A DNA stretch of 64,000 nt from Treponema berlinense (GTDB taxonomy: Bacteria; Spirochaetota; Spirochaetia; Treponematales; Treponemataceae): positions 49,976-113,975 of the forward strand of contig NZ_FUXC01000010.1 of the NCBI RefSeq assembly GCF_900167025.1, in the 5' to 3' direction. The number at the start of each line of letters is the position of its first letter. Positions within the stretch are counted from its first letter, which is position 1. Positions 35,912-44,092 of the stretch are shown in pieces. The position numbers and the translations under genes were made by a program. The notes below the pieces were generated by a model that saw nothing but the letters and a program-made list of their open reading frames with translations, had not been told where the DNA came from and did not search any database.

Positions 35912-36781
35912 ATGTCAGATATTCAAATTCTGGCTCCGGCAAAGGTAAATCTTGGATTAAAGGTTCTTCCAAAGCGGGCAGACGGATTTCATAATATCGA
36001 AAGTATTTTTCAAACTGTCAGGCTGTACGATAAACTTACTGTTTCTGTATTGCCGGAAAAAAATACTTGTGCGGTTTTTGCGCCTGGTTTTAACGACCTT
36101 CCTGCAGAAAATACGCTGACAAAAACATACAGTTCTTTTTGTTCCTTAACTGGCTGTTCTACTGGCGTAAAGATTTTTTTAGAAAAACACATTCCCAGTG
36201 GAGGCGGACTTGGTGGTGGTTCTTCGGATGCGGCTTACTTCTTAAAGGTTTTGGCAAAAATCAACAAAATTGATTTAAGCAGTGAACTTGCAGACAAGGT
36301 TGCTTCGCAGGTTGGAAGTGATGTTTTTTTCTTTCTTCACAGTGGAGAAGATCAAGACAAAAGTGGTTGTGCTGTCGTTACTGGCCGTGGAGAATTTGTG
36401 AGGCAGATTTTACCGCGGAACGATTTGTTCTTTTTACTGGTTTTTCCGGGCGTTCATAGCTCTACAAAAGAGGCTTATTCGCTTGTTGATAAAACATATG
36501 AGGCGGGCAGTATTTTAGATTGTCCGAATTTGGCAGATTTAGAAACCATATACCGGAGTCCTGTCAAAGACTGGACTTTTGTAAACAGTTTTACTTCTGC
36601 GTTATTGCAAAAATACCCAAAAATAGGCCTTGCCTTGCGGGATGTAAAAAACAGTGGTGCTCTTTGGGCGGATATGTCTGGTTCTGGAGCAACAGTTTTC
36701 GGTGTTTTTGAAACAAAACAAAGTGCCGAAAATGCTTATTCATTGTTAAAAAAAAGTTGGTCAAACTGTGTAATTGCATAA
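35912..36781 (+). CDS. ispE: 4-diphosphocytidyl-2-C-methyl-D-erythritol kinase
   Basis: The 289-residue GHMP kinase works in the non-mevalonate isoprenoid pathway. APAKVNLGLKVLPKRADGFH at the N-terminus, the ATP loop PSGGGLGGGSSDAAYFL (near residue 95) and the C-terminal MSGSGATVFGVF are all in place. There is no Shine-Dalgarno sequence; the promoter suggests a leaderless mRNA. spoVG follows after 39 bases. Confidence 0.95.
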   Translation: MSDIQILAPAKVNLGLKVLPKRADGFHNIESIFQTVRLYDKLTVSVLPEKNTCAVFAPGFNDLPAENTLTKTYSSFCSLTGCSTGVKIFLEKHIPSGGGLGGGSSDAAYFLKVLAKINKIDLSSELADKVASQVGSDVFFFLHSGEDQDKSGCAVVTGRGEFVRQILPRNDLFFLLVFPGVHSSTKEAYSLVDKTYEAGSILDCPNLADLETIYRSPVKDWTFVNSFTSALLQKYPKIGLALRDVKNSGALWADMSGSGATVFGVFETKQSAENAYSLLKKSWSNCVIA

Positions 36782-36820
36782 AACCTTCTTTTTAATTATT
36801 TGCAACGGAGGAGTACTTAT

Positions 36821-37102
36821 ATGGAAGTATCAGAACTGCGTATTAGAAAAGTAACGGCCGAAGGCAAGCTTAAAGCTTATGTAACAGTAACCTTTGACGG
36901 TGTATTTGTCGTTCATAATGTAAAAATTATCGAAGGCAAAACAGGTCTTTTTATTGCAATGCCAAGCCGAAGAACGGCAAACGGAGAATACAAGGATGTA
37001 GCGCATCCAATCAGTCCAGAGTTCCGCGCGGCTTTGCAGGATAAAATCTTGGCTGAATACAATGCCGGACACGTAGAAGAAGCCGCCGAAGGCGAAGATT
37101 AG
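36821..37102 (+). CDS. spoVG: SpoVG family regulator
   Basis: The 93-residue protein is SpoVG: MEVSELRIRKVTAEGKLKAY, VTFDGVFVVHNVKIIEG and GLFIAMPSRRTANGEYKDVAHP. In Borrelia and Firmicutes it binds DNA and RNA and tunes gene expression. GGAGGAG lies nine bases before the ATG. It is located between ispE and tRNA-Gln. Confidence 0.96.
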   Translation: MEVSELRIRKVTAEGKLKAYVTVTFDGVFVVHNVKIIEGKTGLFIAMPSRRTANGEYKDVAHPISPEFRAALQDKILAEYNAGHVEEAAEGED

Positions 37103-37122
37103 TTTTTTATAGTCAATTTTTT

Positions 37123-37195
37123 TGGGACGTCGGCAAGCGGTAAGCCCCCGGCTTTTGGTGCCGGTATTCCACAGGTTCGAATCCTGTCGTCCCAG
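37123..37195 (+). tRNA. tRNA-Gln (UUG)
   Basis: The 73-base cloverleaf has a seven-pair acceptor TGGGACG/CGTCCCA, an anticodon arm CCGGC/GCCGG with loop TTTTGGT (anticodon TTG), and a T arm ACAGG/CCTGT with TTCGAAT. CCA is not encoded. The last 18 or so bases are repeated twice downstream. Confidence 0.95.
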
Positions 37196-37622
37196 CAGAT
37201 AATATAATCTGGATTTCAATGTTTTTTTGGAATCCAGATTTTTTTTGCCCAAAATGATTAAGGATTCGAAGCGGAGCGAGCGGCGTAAAAAACGCGAAGA
37301 CTTGGAGCGATTTTTACGAAAGTTGCCAGGAAGGCAACTTAGCGAGCGCAGCCGGCAGGAAGGAGAAAACAGGAAGTTTTCGACTGGATGCCGAATCCTG
37401 TCGTCCCAGCAGATGATGTAATCTGGGTTTCAATGTTTTTTTTGGAATCCAGATTTTTTTTGCCCAAAATGATTAAGGATTCGAAGCGAAGCGAGCGGCG
37501 TAAAAAACGCAAAGACTTGGAGCGGTTTTTACGAAAGTTGCCAGGGAAGGCAACTTAGTGAGCGCAGCCGGCAGGAAGGAGAAAACAGGAGGTTTTCGAC
37601 TGGATGCCGAATCCTGTCGTCC
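37178..37622 (+). repeat. Tandem duplication of about 215 bases starting inside the tRNA-Gln 3' end
   Basis: CGAATCCTGTCGTCCC occurs at 37178, 37392 and 37608, giving periods of 214 and 216. Each unit holds the tRNA tail, the tRNA terminator, GATTAAGGATTCGAAGCG, the inverted repeat GTTGCC/GGCAAC and GGATGCCGAATCC. The two full units differ at only a few positions. No protein is encoded. Confidence 0.9.
37206..37246 (+). terminator. Terminator of tRNA-Gln
   Basis: AATCTGGATT pairs perfectly with AATCCAGATT and a T run follows. A copy with one G-U pair lies at 37420-37461 in the second repeat unit. Confidence 0.85.
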
Positions 37623-37742
37623 CCGGTGTCTTGCGGCAAGGATGGAAATACCGCCGGAGGCGTTCCGGAGCGCAGCGCAGGAATGGAGGCGAAAGCCGGA
37701 AGTGTGGACAGCCTGGTTTTTGCCTGCAAAAAGCCGCCCGGC
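37623..37742. repeat. GC-rich intergenic element
   Basis: It contains GGCGTTCCGGAGCGCAGCGC and AGGAATGGAGGCG, matching the minus strand of 35742-35862. Its end (CAGCCTGGTTTTTGCCTGC, then AAAAAGCCGCCC) matches the end of the element at 7165. Non-coding. Confidence 0.7.
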
Positions 37743-37750
37743 AAAATATA

Positions 37751-37779
37751 TTGACTTTTTGACCTGTTTTTGAGATACT
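37751..37779 (+). promoter_or_regulatory. Promoter of rplY
   Basis: TTGACT and GATACT are separated by 17 bases. The leader of about 95 bases leads to GAGGAG before the rplY ATG. Confidence 0.65.
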
Positions 37780-37881
37780 TTTTGGACTGTCGGATATGTT
37801 TTCCGATAAAAATTAAGAGGGGCTGGCAAAACTTTTGTATGATTGTTTTGAAGACCGCTCAAAATTGAGGAGTTCTATAAA

Positions 37882-38433
37882 ATGGAACAGTTTGTAGTTG
37901 AAGCATCTGTACGCAACGAGACAGGTAAAAAAGCAGCAAAAGCTCTTCGTGCAGCAGGAAAAATACCGGCTGTTATTTATGACGAAGAAGGAAAAGCAAC
38001 ATCTGTTACTGTAGATTCAGTTCAGTTTAACAAAGTTTGGCGCAATATTACTGCCACAACTCTTATTACTATTAAATTCGATGGCAAAGATTACGATGCT
38101 TTTATCCGCGACACAGAATATGATATTATCACAGATTCAGTTCTTCACGCAGATTTCTTTGTTGTAAGCAACAAAAAGCCTGTAACACGCCAGTTCAAAT
38201 TGCAGTACAAAGGAACTGCTGCCGGCGTTCTTAAGGGCGGATTTATGGTTAAGCACATTCCTGAAATCAAGGTTAAGGCTCTTCCAAAAGATCTTCCTGC
38301 TCGCGTTGTAATTGACGTTTCAAAAATCAACATTGGCGATGTTTTCCGCGTAAAAGACATTGACCTTGGCGACAAAGTTACAGTTCTTACTCCAGCAGAT
38401 GCTGAGGTAATTACAGTAGCTCCAGCACGCTAG
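37882..38433 (+). CDS. rplY: 50S ribosomal protein bL25 (Ctc type)
   Basis: The 183-residue protein is the long, two-domain form of bL25, which binds 5S rRNA: VEASVRNETGKKAAKALRAA with GKIPAVIYDEEG at the start, and a C-terminal beta domain with GVLKGGFMVKHIPEIKVKAL. It is a single gene with promoter and terminator. Confidence 0.95.
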   Translation: MEQFVVEASVRNETGKKAAKALRAAGKIPAVIYDEEGKATSVTVDSVQFNKVWRNITATTLITIKFDGKDYDAFIRDTEYDIITDSVLHADFFVVSNKKPVTRQFKLQYKGTAAGVLKGGFMVKHIPEIKVKALPKDLPARVVIDVSKINIGDVFRVKDIDLGDKVTVLTPADAEVITVAPAR

Positions 38434-38453
38434 TTTTTTTTGAAAACTTGATA

Positions 38454-38495
38454 AAAGTCTTTCCGTTTGCAATACAATGGAAGGACTTTTTTTTT
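38454..38495 (+). terminator. Terminator of rplY
   Basis: AAAGTCTTTCC and GGAAGGACTTT form an 11-pair stem with one G-U, followed by a T run. Confidence 0.85.
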
Positions 38496-38509
38496 GCTTT
38501 AAAAGACGA

Positions 38510-38515
38510 TAAAAT
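38510..38515 (+). promoter_or_regulatory. Possible -10 box directly before the Asp-loop protein gene
   Basis: TAAAAT ends six bases before the ATG at 38522. There is no Shine-Dalgarno sequence and only a T-rich -35 region, so the leaderless reading is tentative. Confidence 0.4.
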
Positions 38516-38521
38516 ATAGTT

Positions 38522-40615
38522 ATGAATTCGTCTTTAAAAAAAAGTTTTTGCGCTGTATTTTTTTGCCTCTCTTTTTTTTGTTCAAATTGTCTTTATGCTC
38601 AGGGGCTTTCTGCCGGTGAAGCAAACAGAAAAACGGCTCTTCGTTATTTGAAGGTTGCTGAGCAGTATGCCGCTTCTAAAAACTGGAATGCCGCCGATTC
38701 GAGCGCAGAACTTGGTCTTGCCTTTGATGATTCTATTTCTGACCTTTGGTATATGCGTTCTGTTGCAAAAAGCGCCCAAAATGCGCCTAAATATCAAATT
38801 TTTCCTTTGATTGAAAAGGCACTTGATTGTGAACTGTGGGTCGATTACAACAAGGAAACTGCAAGAATTCTCTATGCAGACATTTTGTGCTCAACCAGAA
38901 AATTTGAGCAGGCGCTTGAGGTCCTGGACGGTGAGAATTTTTTATATTCAGCAGATGCCGAATTTATCCGTTCTAAAATTTTTTACAACCTTGGAACTGA
39001 AACGTTTCTTGAAAAAGCAAGAGATAAAATAGATTCTGCAAGAAGAATTTATCCTGATGATCTCCGTTTTCCAAAACTTTTTTTTGAGCACGAATATGCG
39101 CTTGGCGGCCGGAACGACAAAAATGCAAGACTTGCCGACAGTTTTATAAATCTTCTTTACAAAAATCCTTCGCTTTCTGCGGAACTTGAAATTTATCTTG
39201 CTGTTTTTTCGACTGGCGAAAACAAAATCCGGCGGCTTAAATCATTTAACGCAAAAAATCAGCGTTCGCCTTTTTATTTGATTGCTTCTCTTGAAGAAGG
39301 CGTGGAACTCTTGCCGGAAGAAAAGGCTTTGGACTATTTTTATTCTTTTGCCGATAAAGAAATTGATTTTGCGTTTTTGCAAAAATTTGTTTCAGCCTTA
39401 AAAAAAGAAGAATCCAGACAGGAACTTGGTGAATATTTAAATCAGTATTCCGGAACGATTTACAAGGATACCGACGGCGATCTGGATTTTAACCTTAAGG
39501 TTGAATATTCCCGCGGCCGTCCTCAAAAAATCATATATGACGAAAATCAGGACGAAATGCCTGATTGGAGCGCTAGTTGTGATTTTGGAGAACCTGTAAA
39601 ACTTCAGATTCCAGAAAAATCTATTGAAATTGAATACGGAAACTGGCCTGCTGTTGTCAGCGCCATTTACAAATGCGAAGACAAAAGCGAATATTCCTTC
39701 TTCCTTGTGCCTCAAACTCTTTTTTGGACGCCTTTTTCGATTGTTGCGGATGAAAATATAAAAAAGTTGACTGGAACAGATTTTTTTATTCCTTCCGTTT
39801 TGGAAAAAGTTGAAAATATTTCAGTTCAAAAACTGATTGATTCTTCTTCTAATTGTTCGATTCCTTGTTCTGAGCGCGAAAATGCTGTGGTTGTCTTTAA
39901 CTTTCTCGACGGAAAACCTGTGTTTGCACGTTATTACGAAAATCAAAAAATGTATGCGCAGATGCAGTTTAAGGACGGACTTCCGGAAAGCCGCACGGTC
40001 GATATGGATAATGACGGTTTTTTTGAACTTACGGAAACTTACGGGACTGAAATTCAAAATATCAAAAAAAATGGACTGGAATACGAGCCGATTTTTTTGG
40101 CAAAAGCCTTGAATGCGCCTGTAAAGATGATTCAGATTGATATGAACGGTGACACAATTGCTGACTACACAGAAGAATACACCGGCGGAGAAGGAAAAAT
40201 TTCTTTGTGGGATTTGGATGGAGACGGAAAGTGGGACGTTCGTTACGAAAAATGTCCGGCGGAAAAAGACGGTTCTTTGGTCGAAAAATCCACTTTTTAC
40301 AGGCCATGGTCTAATGTTCCAGTTACTGTAATCATAAAAAATGGAAAACCTGCCGGTATTCTTGAAAACGAAAAAAAATTGAATGTGATAAAAGATTCTG
40401 TTTCCGAAGTTTACTGGATTGAAAATGCCGGTTCTAAAGACGATGCGGAAAAAATTTTAAAAACGTTTAACCAAAACGAAGGCAAAAGTGTTTATATTAT
40501 TGTAGAAAATGACTCAAAAAGAATGTTCGCCGTAAAAAGCGGACTGTGTATTTTTGCGCAGATTATACCGGATAATCCGAATTCTACTAAGGAACGCAGT
40601 TTGTCCGAAAAATAA
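38522..40615 (+). CDS. Secreted protein with TPR-like half and calcium-type Asp loops
   Basis: The 697-residue protein has a signal peptide (ends near LYAQG). The first 300 residues are helical with TPR-like repeats (ALRYLKVAEQYAASKNWNAA). The second half carries several Asp-rich loops resembling EF-hand or thrombospondin-3 calcium sites: DTDGDLDFN, DENQDEMPDW, DMDNDGFFELTE, DMNGDTIADY and DLDGDGKWDV. I do not recognise a named family. It probably acts in the periplasm or at the surface. It is 11 bases upstream of a PDZ protease, with which it is likely co-transcribed. Confidence 0.75.
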   Translation: MNSSLKKSFCAVFFCLSFFCSNCLYAQGLSAGEANRKTALRYLKVAEQYAASKNWNAADSSAELGLAFDDSISDLWYMRSVAKSAQNAPKYQIFPLIEKALDCELWVDYNKETARILYADILCSTRKFEQALEVLDGENFLYSADAEFIRSKIFYNLGTETFLEKARDKIDSARRIYPDDLRFPKLFFEHEYALGGRNDKNARLADSFINLLYKNPSLSAELEIYLAVFSTGENKIRRLKSFNAKNQRSPFYLIASLEEGVELLPEEKALDYFYSFADKEIDFAFLQKFVSALKKEESRQELGEYLNQYSGTIYKDTDGDLDFNLKVEYSRGRPQKIIYDENQDEMPDWSASCDFGEPVKLQIPEKSIEIEYGNWPAVVSAIYKCEDKSEYSFFLVPQTLFWTPFSIVADENIKKLTGTDFFIPSVLEKVENISVQKLIDSSSNCSIPCSERENAVVVFNFLDGKPVFARYYENQKMYAQMQFKDGLPESRTVDMDNDGFFELTETYGTEIQNIKKNGLEYEPIFLAKALNAPVKMIQIDMNGDTIADYTEEYTGGEGKISLWDLDGDGKWDVRYEKCPAEKDGSLVEKSTFYRPWSNVPVTVIIKNGKPAGILENEKKLNVIKDSVSEVYWIENAGSKDDAEKILKTFNQNEGKSVYIIVENDSKRMFAVKSGLCIFAQIIPDNPNSTKERSLSEK

Positions 40616-40626
40616 AATAAGAAAAG

Positions 40627-42270
40627 ATGAATAAAATGAAGAAAATTGAATTAAGAAAAAAAATTATTGCAACCATTGGCTGTTCTTTGCTTTTTATCTG
40701 CATAAACGGCTGTAAATCGACCGAAATTTCCGAAAGTTTTGAATTGCCAGATTACACGATTGAAGACGTAAAAAAAGAAGAAATAAAAAGAATTGAAGAA
40801 ATTGGCGAAACTGACTGTGTTCAGGCCTATTGGCGCGCTTTTTTGCTAAAAGACCAGAAAACTTTCGAAAAATGTGAAGAAAATGTTGTTTCTGAATATA
40901 AAAAGGCTATTGAAGAAAAAAAATGGCTGGAAGCTAGAAGATTGTGCTATGCTTTGGAATATCTTGGCGGAGCACAAAGCAAAAAACTCGAAAAAAATAC
41001 CGATGAATTGGATGCCCTTTGTCTGGAAGCATTAAAATCTTTTGGTTCGGACAAAAATTCTGGAAAAAAAGTTTCAGAACTGATAAAGGGAACTGTAACT
41101 GTCTGGGTTGACAAGGGAATAAAAGTTGAAAACGGAATGGGGTACGCTGACCGTGTAATAGGTTCGGGATTTTTTATTTCTAAAGACGGATATATTGTAA
41201 CAAACCATCACGTAATTGCAGACCTCGTAAACCCAAAATATGAAGGTTATGCGCGGCTATATGTAAAACTTGCTGAGGATTCAGAAACCCGTATTCCGGC
41301 AAAAGTTGTGGGCTGGGACAGCGGCGTTGACCTTGCTGTGCTAAAAGCCGAAGTTGACGCTCCTTATGTGTTTAATCTTGGTTCGAGCGGAAGCCTTGAG
41401 GTTGGCGATAAGGTTTATTGTATTGGCTCTCCGGTTGGGCTTGACCGCACTTTGACAAGCGGCATTGTAAGTGCGAGCGACCGTTCTCTTTTTAGCGCAG
41501 GACCAGTTATGCAGATTGATGCTGCCGTTAATTCAGGAAACAGCGGCGGTCCTTGTGTTGACGAAAATGGAAATGTTCAGGCGATTGTTTTTGCAGGAAT
41601 GCTTCAATATTCTGGACTAAACTTTGCAATTCCTGTCGAATACTTAATTTCGGAACTTCCTGTCTTGTTGAATGGCGGAAAATATGACCACAGCTGGCTG
41701 GAAGCAAACGGACGCACAAAAAGAGCTGGCGGCAGAGATTTGGGCGTTGAATTGAATTATGTAATGCCGGGCGGAAACGCACACAGGGCAGGGCTAAAGG
41801 CCGGCGACTTGATTACTTCGATTGAAGGTTCAAAGATAAAAAATCTTGAAGATTTAAAGAAAAAAATGCTTGGAATTTCTTCTGGATTTATAATCAAAGT
41901 AAAATATCTCCGGGGCGAAGATTCGGCAGAAAATGAGGTTAAAGTTTATGTTTCCTCAAGACCGTTGAATCCTGGGTATACTTTTTATAAAAACGATGTA
42001 ATTTCAAGCTCTTTTACGGCAATTTTCGGCATGAAGCTCACTCCTCTTTCTGAGGGACGCAGAAAATATCAGATTGAATCGGTCGTAAAAGGTTCAATTG
42101 CGGACGAATCTGGTTTTTCGGAAAACGATCCTGTCGAAGTAAAAAACATAAACTTTGATAAAGAAAATACAACCTTGTATACGGAAGTATATGCAAAAAA
42201 TAGAAAAAAAGGATATTTAGATATAAATGTAGGAATTGCGGCTCCGCTAGACAGTCCTAACTATTTCTAA
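40627..42270 (+). CDS. Trypsin-like serine protease with PDZ domain, lipoprotein
   Basis: The 547-residue protein has a lipoprotein signal (FICINGC). An N-terminal helical part of about 130 residues precedes a trypsin-like domain with VTNHHVIAD (His), DSGVDLAVLKAE (Asp) and NSGNSGGPC (Ser), and then a PDZ domain (GGNAHRAGLKAGDLITSIEG). It resembles HtrA proteases but has an extra N-terminal part and one clear PDZ. The start may be the ATG at 40627 or at 40636. It lies between the Asp-loop protein and lepA, probably in one transcript. Confidence 0.86.
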   Translation: MNKMKKIELRKKIIATIGCSLLFICINGCKSTEISESFELPDYTIEDVKKEEIKRIEEIGETDCVQAYWRAFLLKDQKTFEKCEENVVSEYKKAIEEKKWLEARRLCYALEYLGGAQSKKLEKNTDELDALCLEALKSFGSDKNSGKKVSELIKGTVTVWVDKGIKVENGMGYADRVIGSGFFISKDGYIVTNHHVIADLVNPKYEGYARLYVKLAEDSETRIPAKVVGWDSGVDLAVLKAEVDAPYVFNLGSSGSLEVGDKVYCIGSPVGLDRTLTSGIVSASDRSLFSAGPVMQIDAAVNSGNSGGPCVDENGNVQAIVFAGMLQYSGLNFAIPVEYLISELPVLLNGGKYDHSWLEANGRTKRAGGRDLGVELNYVMPGGNAHRAGLKAGDLITSIEGSKIKNLEDLKKKMLGISSGFIIKVKYLRGEDSAENEVKVYVSSRPLNPGYTFYKNDVISSSFTAIFGMKLTPLSEGRRKYQIESVVKGSIADESGFSENDPVEVKNINFDKENTTLYTEVYAKNRKKGYLDINVGIAAPLDSPNYF

Positions 42271-42285
42271 TAAAATTGGCACTCT

Positions 42286-44088
42286 ATGACAGAAATGAAA
42301 TATAAACGCAATTTTTGTATTGTTGCACACATTGACCACGGCAAATCGACTCTTTCTGACCGTCTTATTCAAAAATCAAAAATCATTGACGACCGTCAAA
42401 TGACAAACCAGATTCTCGACAACATGGATATTGAGCGTGAACGCGGAATTACGATAAAAAGTCAGGCGGTTACAATTCCATATCATTCAAAAGACGGACA
42501 CGACTATGAGCTTAACTTTGTCGATACTCCGGGACATGTCGATTTTTCTTATGAAGTTTCCCGTGCGATTGCATCCTGCGAAGGTGCTCTGATTTTGGTT
42601 GATGCTAGTCAGGGTGTTGAAAGTCAAACAATGTCCAACCTTTTTATGGCAATGGAGCATGATTTGACTATTGTTCCTGTTATAAACAAAATTGACCTTC
42701 CGTCTGCCGATATTCCTTCGGTAAAAAAACAGATTGAGCACGACCTTGGACTTGATCCGGAAGATGCGGTTCTGGTAAGTGCAAAAACCGGCGAAGGAAT
42801 CGACGACTTAATGGAAGCCATTGTCTCTAAATTTCCTCCTCCGTCTGGTAATCCGGAAGGAAAAGCCCAGGCTCTTATCTTTGACTGCCATTATGATGAA
42901 TATCGTGGAGTTATAATTCATATTCGCGTTAAGGAAGGCCGGATTAAAAAAGGCGATGTAATCCGCTTTATGTCCAATGGTACTGACTACAAGGTTGAGC
43001 AGATTGGAATTTTTAAAATAAATTATGAAGAAAAACCGTATCTCGAAGCAGGCGATGTTGGCTATATTATTGCAGGCTGCAAAACTGTAAGCGATGTCCG
43101 TGTTGGCGATACTGTAACTCTTGCAGATAATCCGGCAGATGAGCCTTTGCCAGGATTTAAGGAAGTTAAGCCGGTTGTATTTTCTTCTATTTATCCGATG
43201 GATTCAAACGATTACGAAGAACTTAAAGACAGCATGGAAAAATTAAAGCTCAACGACGCGAGCCTTACTTACGACAAAGACAATTCCATTGCGCTTGGAA
43301 ACGGTTTTAGATGTGGATTCCTCGGACTTTTGCATCTTGAAATTATTCAGGAACGTCTTGAACGCGATTATGATCAGGCAGTTATTTTTACATCACCTTC
43401 AGTAGAATATAATTGTACTCTTACGAACGGCACGGAAATGATTGTTGACAATCCGACTGAATTCCCGGAAACAAAAATAAAAGAAGCGAGAGAACCTTAC
43501 ATCAGCGCTTCAATCATCACTCCGTCAGAATTTATCGGTTCGATTATGAACCTTTGTACTGAAAAACGCGGAATTCAAAAAAATATGACTTATCTTGACG
43601 AAAAACGCGTTGAATTGATTTACGAAATGCCGCTTTCTGAAGTGCTTTTTGACTTTTATGACAGGCTCAAAAGTTACAGCCGCGGTTACGCAAGTTTTGA
43701 CTACGAAGTAATTGAATATCGTCCGACAGACCTTGTAAAAGTTGATATTTTGATAAATTCAAAACCTGTGGATGCCCTTTCTTTCCTTGCTTATCGCCCT
43801 GGAGCCGTTGCCCGCGCAAAAAAAGTGTGCGAACGCTTAAAAGACGAAATCTCTCGCCAGCAGTTTAAAATTGCTATTCAAGGAGCAATCGGAAGTCAAA
43901 TAATTGCCCGCGAAACCGTAAATCCTGTGCGAAAAGATGTTCTTGCCAAGTGTTACGGCGGCGATATTACACGAAAACGCAAGCTTCTCGAAAAACAGAA
44001 AGAAGGCAAAAAGCGCATGAAGATGGTAGGCAACGTTGAGCTTCCACAGAGCGCGTTCCTTGCAGTTCTAAAAGAAAAAGAAGACTAG
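42286..44088 (+). CDS. lepA: Elongation factor 4
   Basis: The 600-residue GTPase acts on stalled ribosomes. G-domain motifs AHIDHGKSTL, DTPGHVDF and NKIDLPSAD are present, followed by the EF4-specific C-terminal domain (RKDVLAKCYGGDITRKRKLL and KEGKKRMK). Length is typical. No clear ribosome-binding site precedes the ATG, and translation may be coupled to the protease gene ending 15 bases before. Confidence 0.96.
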   Translation: MTEMKYKRNFCIVAHIDHGKSTLSDRLIQKSKIIDDRQMTNQILDNMDIERERGITIKSQAVTIPYHSKDGHDYELNFVDTPGHVDFSYEVSRAIASCEGALILVDASQGVESQTMSNLFMAMEHDLTIVPVINKIDLPSADIPSVKKQIEHDLGLDPEDAVLVSAKTGEGIDDLMEAIVSKFPPPSGNPEGKAQALIFDCHYDEYRGVIIHIRVKEGRIKKGDVIRFMSNGTDYKVEQIGIFKINYEEKPYLEAGDVGYIIAGCKTVSDVRVGDTVTLADNPADEPLPGFKEVKPVVFSSIYPMDSNDYEELKDSMEKLKLNDASLTYDKDNSIALGNGFRCGFLGLLHLEIIQERLERDYDQAVIFTSPSVEYNCTLTNGTEMIVDNPTEFPETKIKEAREPYISASIITPSEFIGSIMNLCTEKRGIQKNMTYLDEKRVELIYEMPLSEVLFDFYDRLKSYSRGYASFDYEVIEYRPTDLVKVDILINSKPVDALSFLAYRPGAVARAKKVCERLKDEISRQQFKIAIQGAIGSQIIARETVNPVRKDVLAKCYGGDITRKRKLLEKQKEGKKRMKMVGNVELPQSAFLAVLKEKED

Positions 44089-44092
44089 TTTT

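Noticed and set aside
37473..37862. 129-codon minus-strand frame and others across the tRNA-Gln duplication
   Set aside because: The frames follow the GC-rich repeat units and change with each copy. No ribosome-binding site or domain is present.
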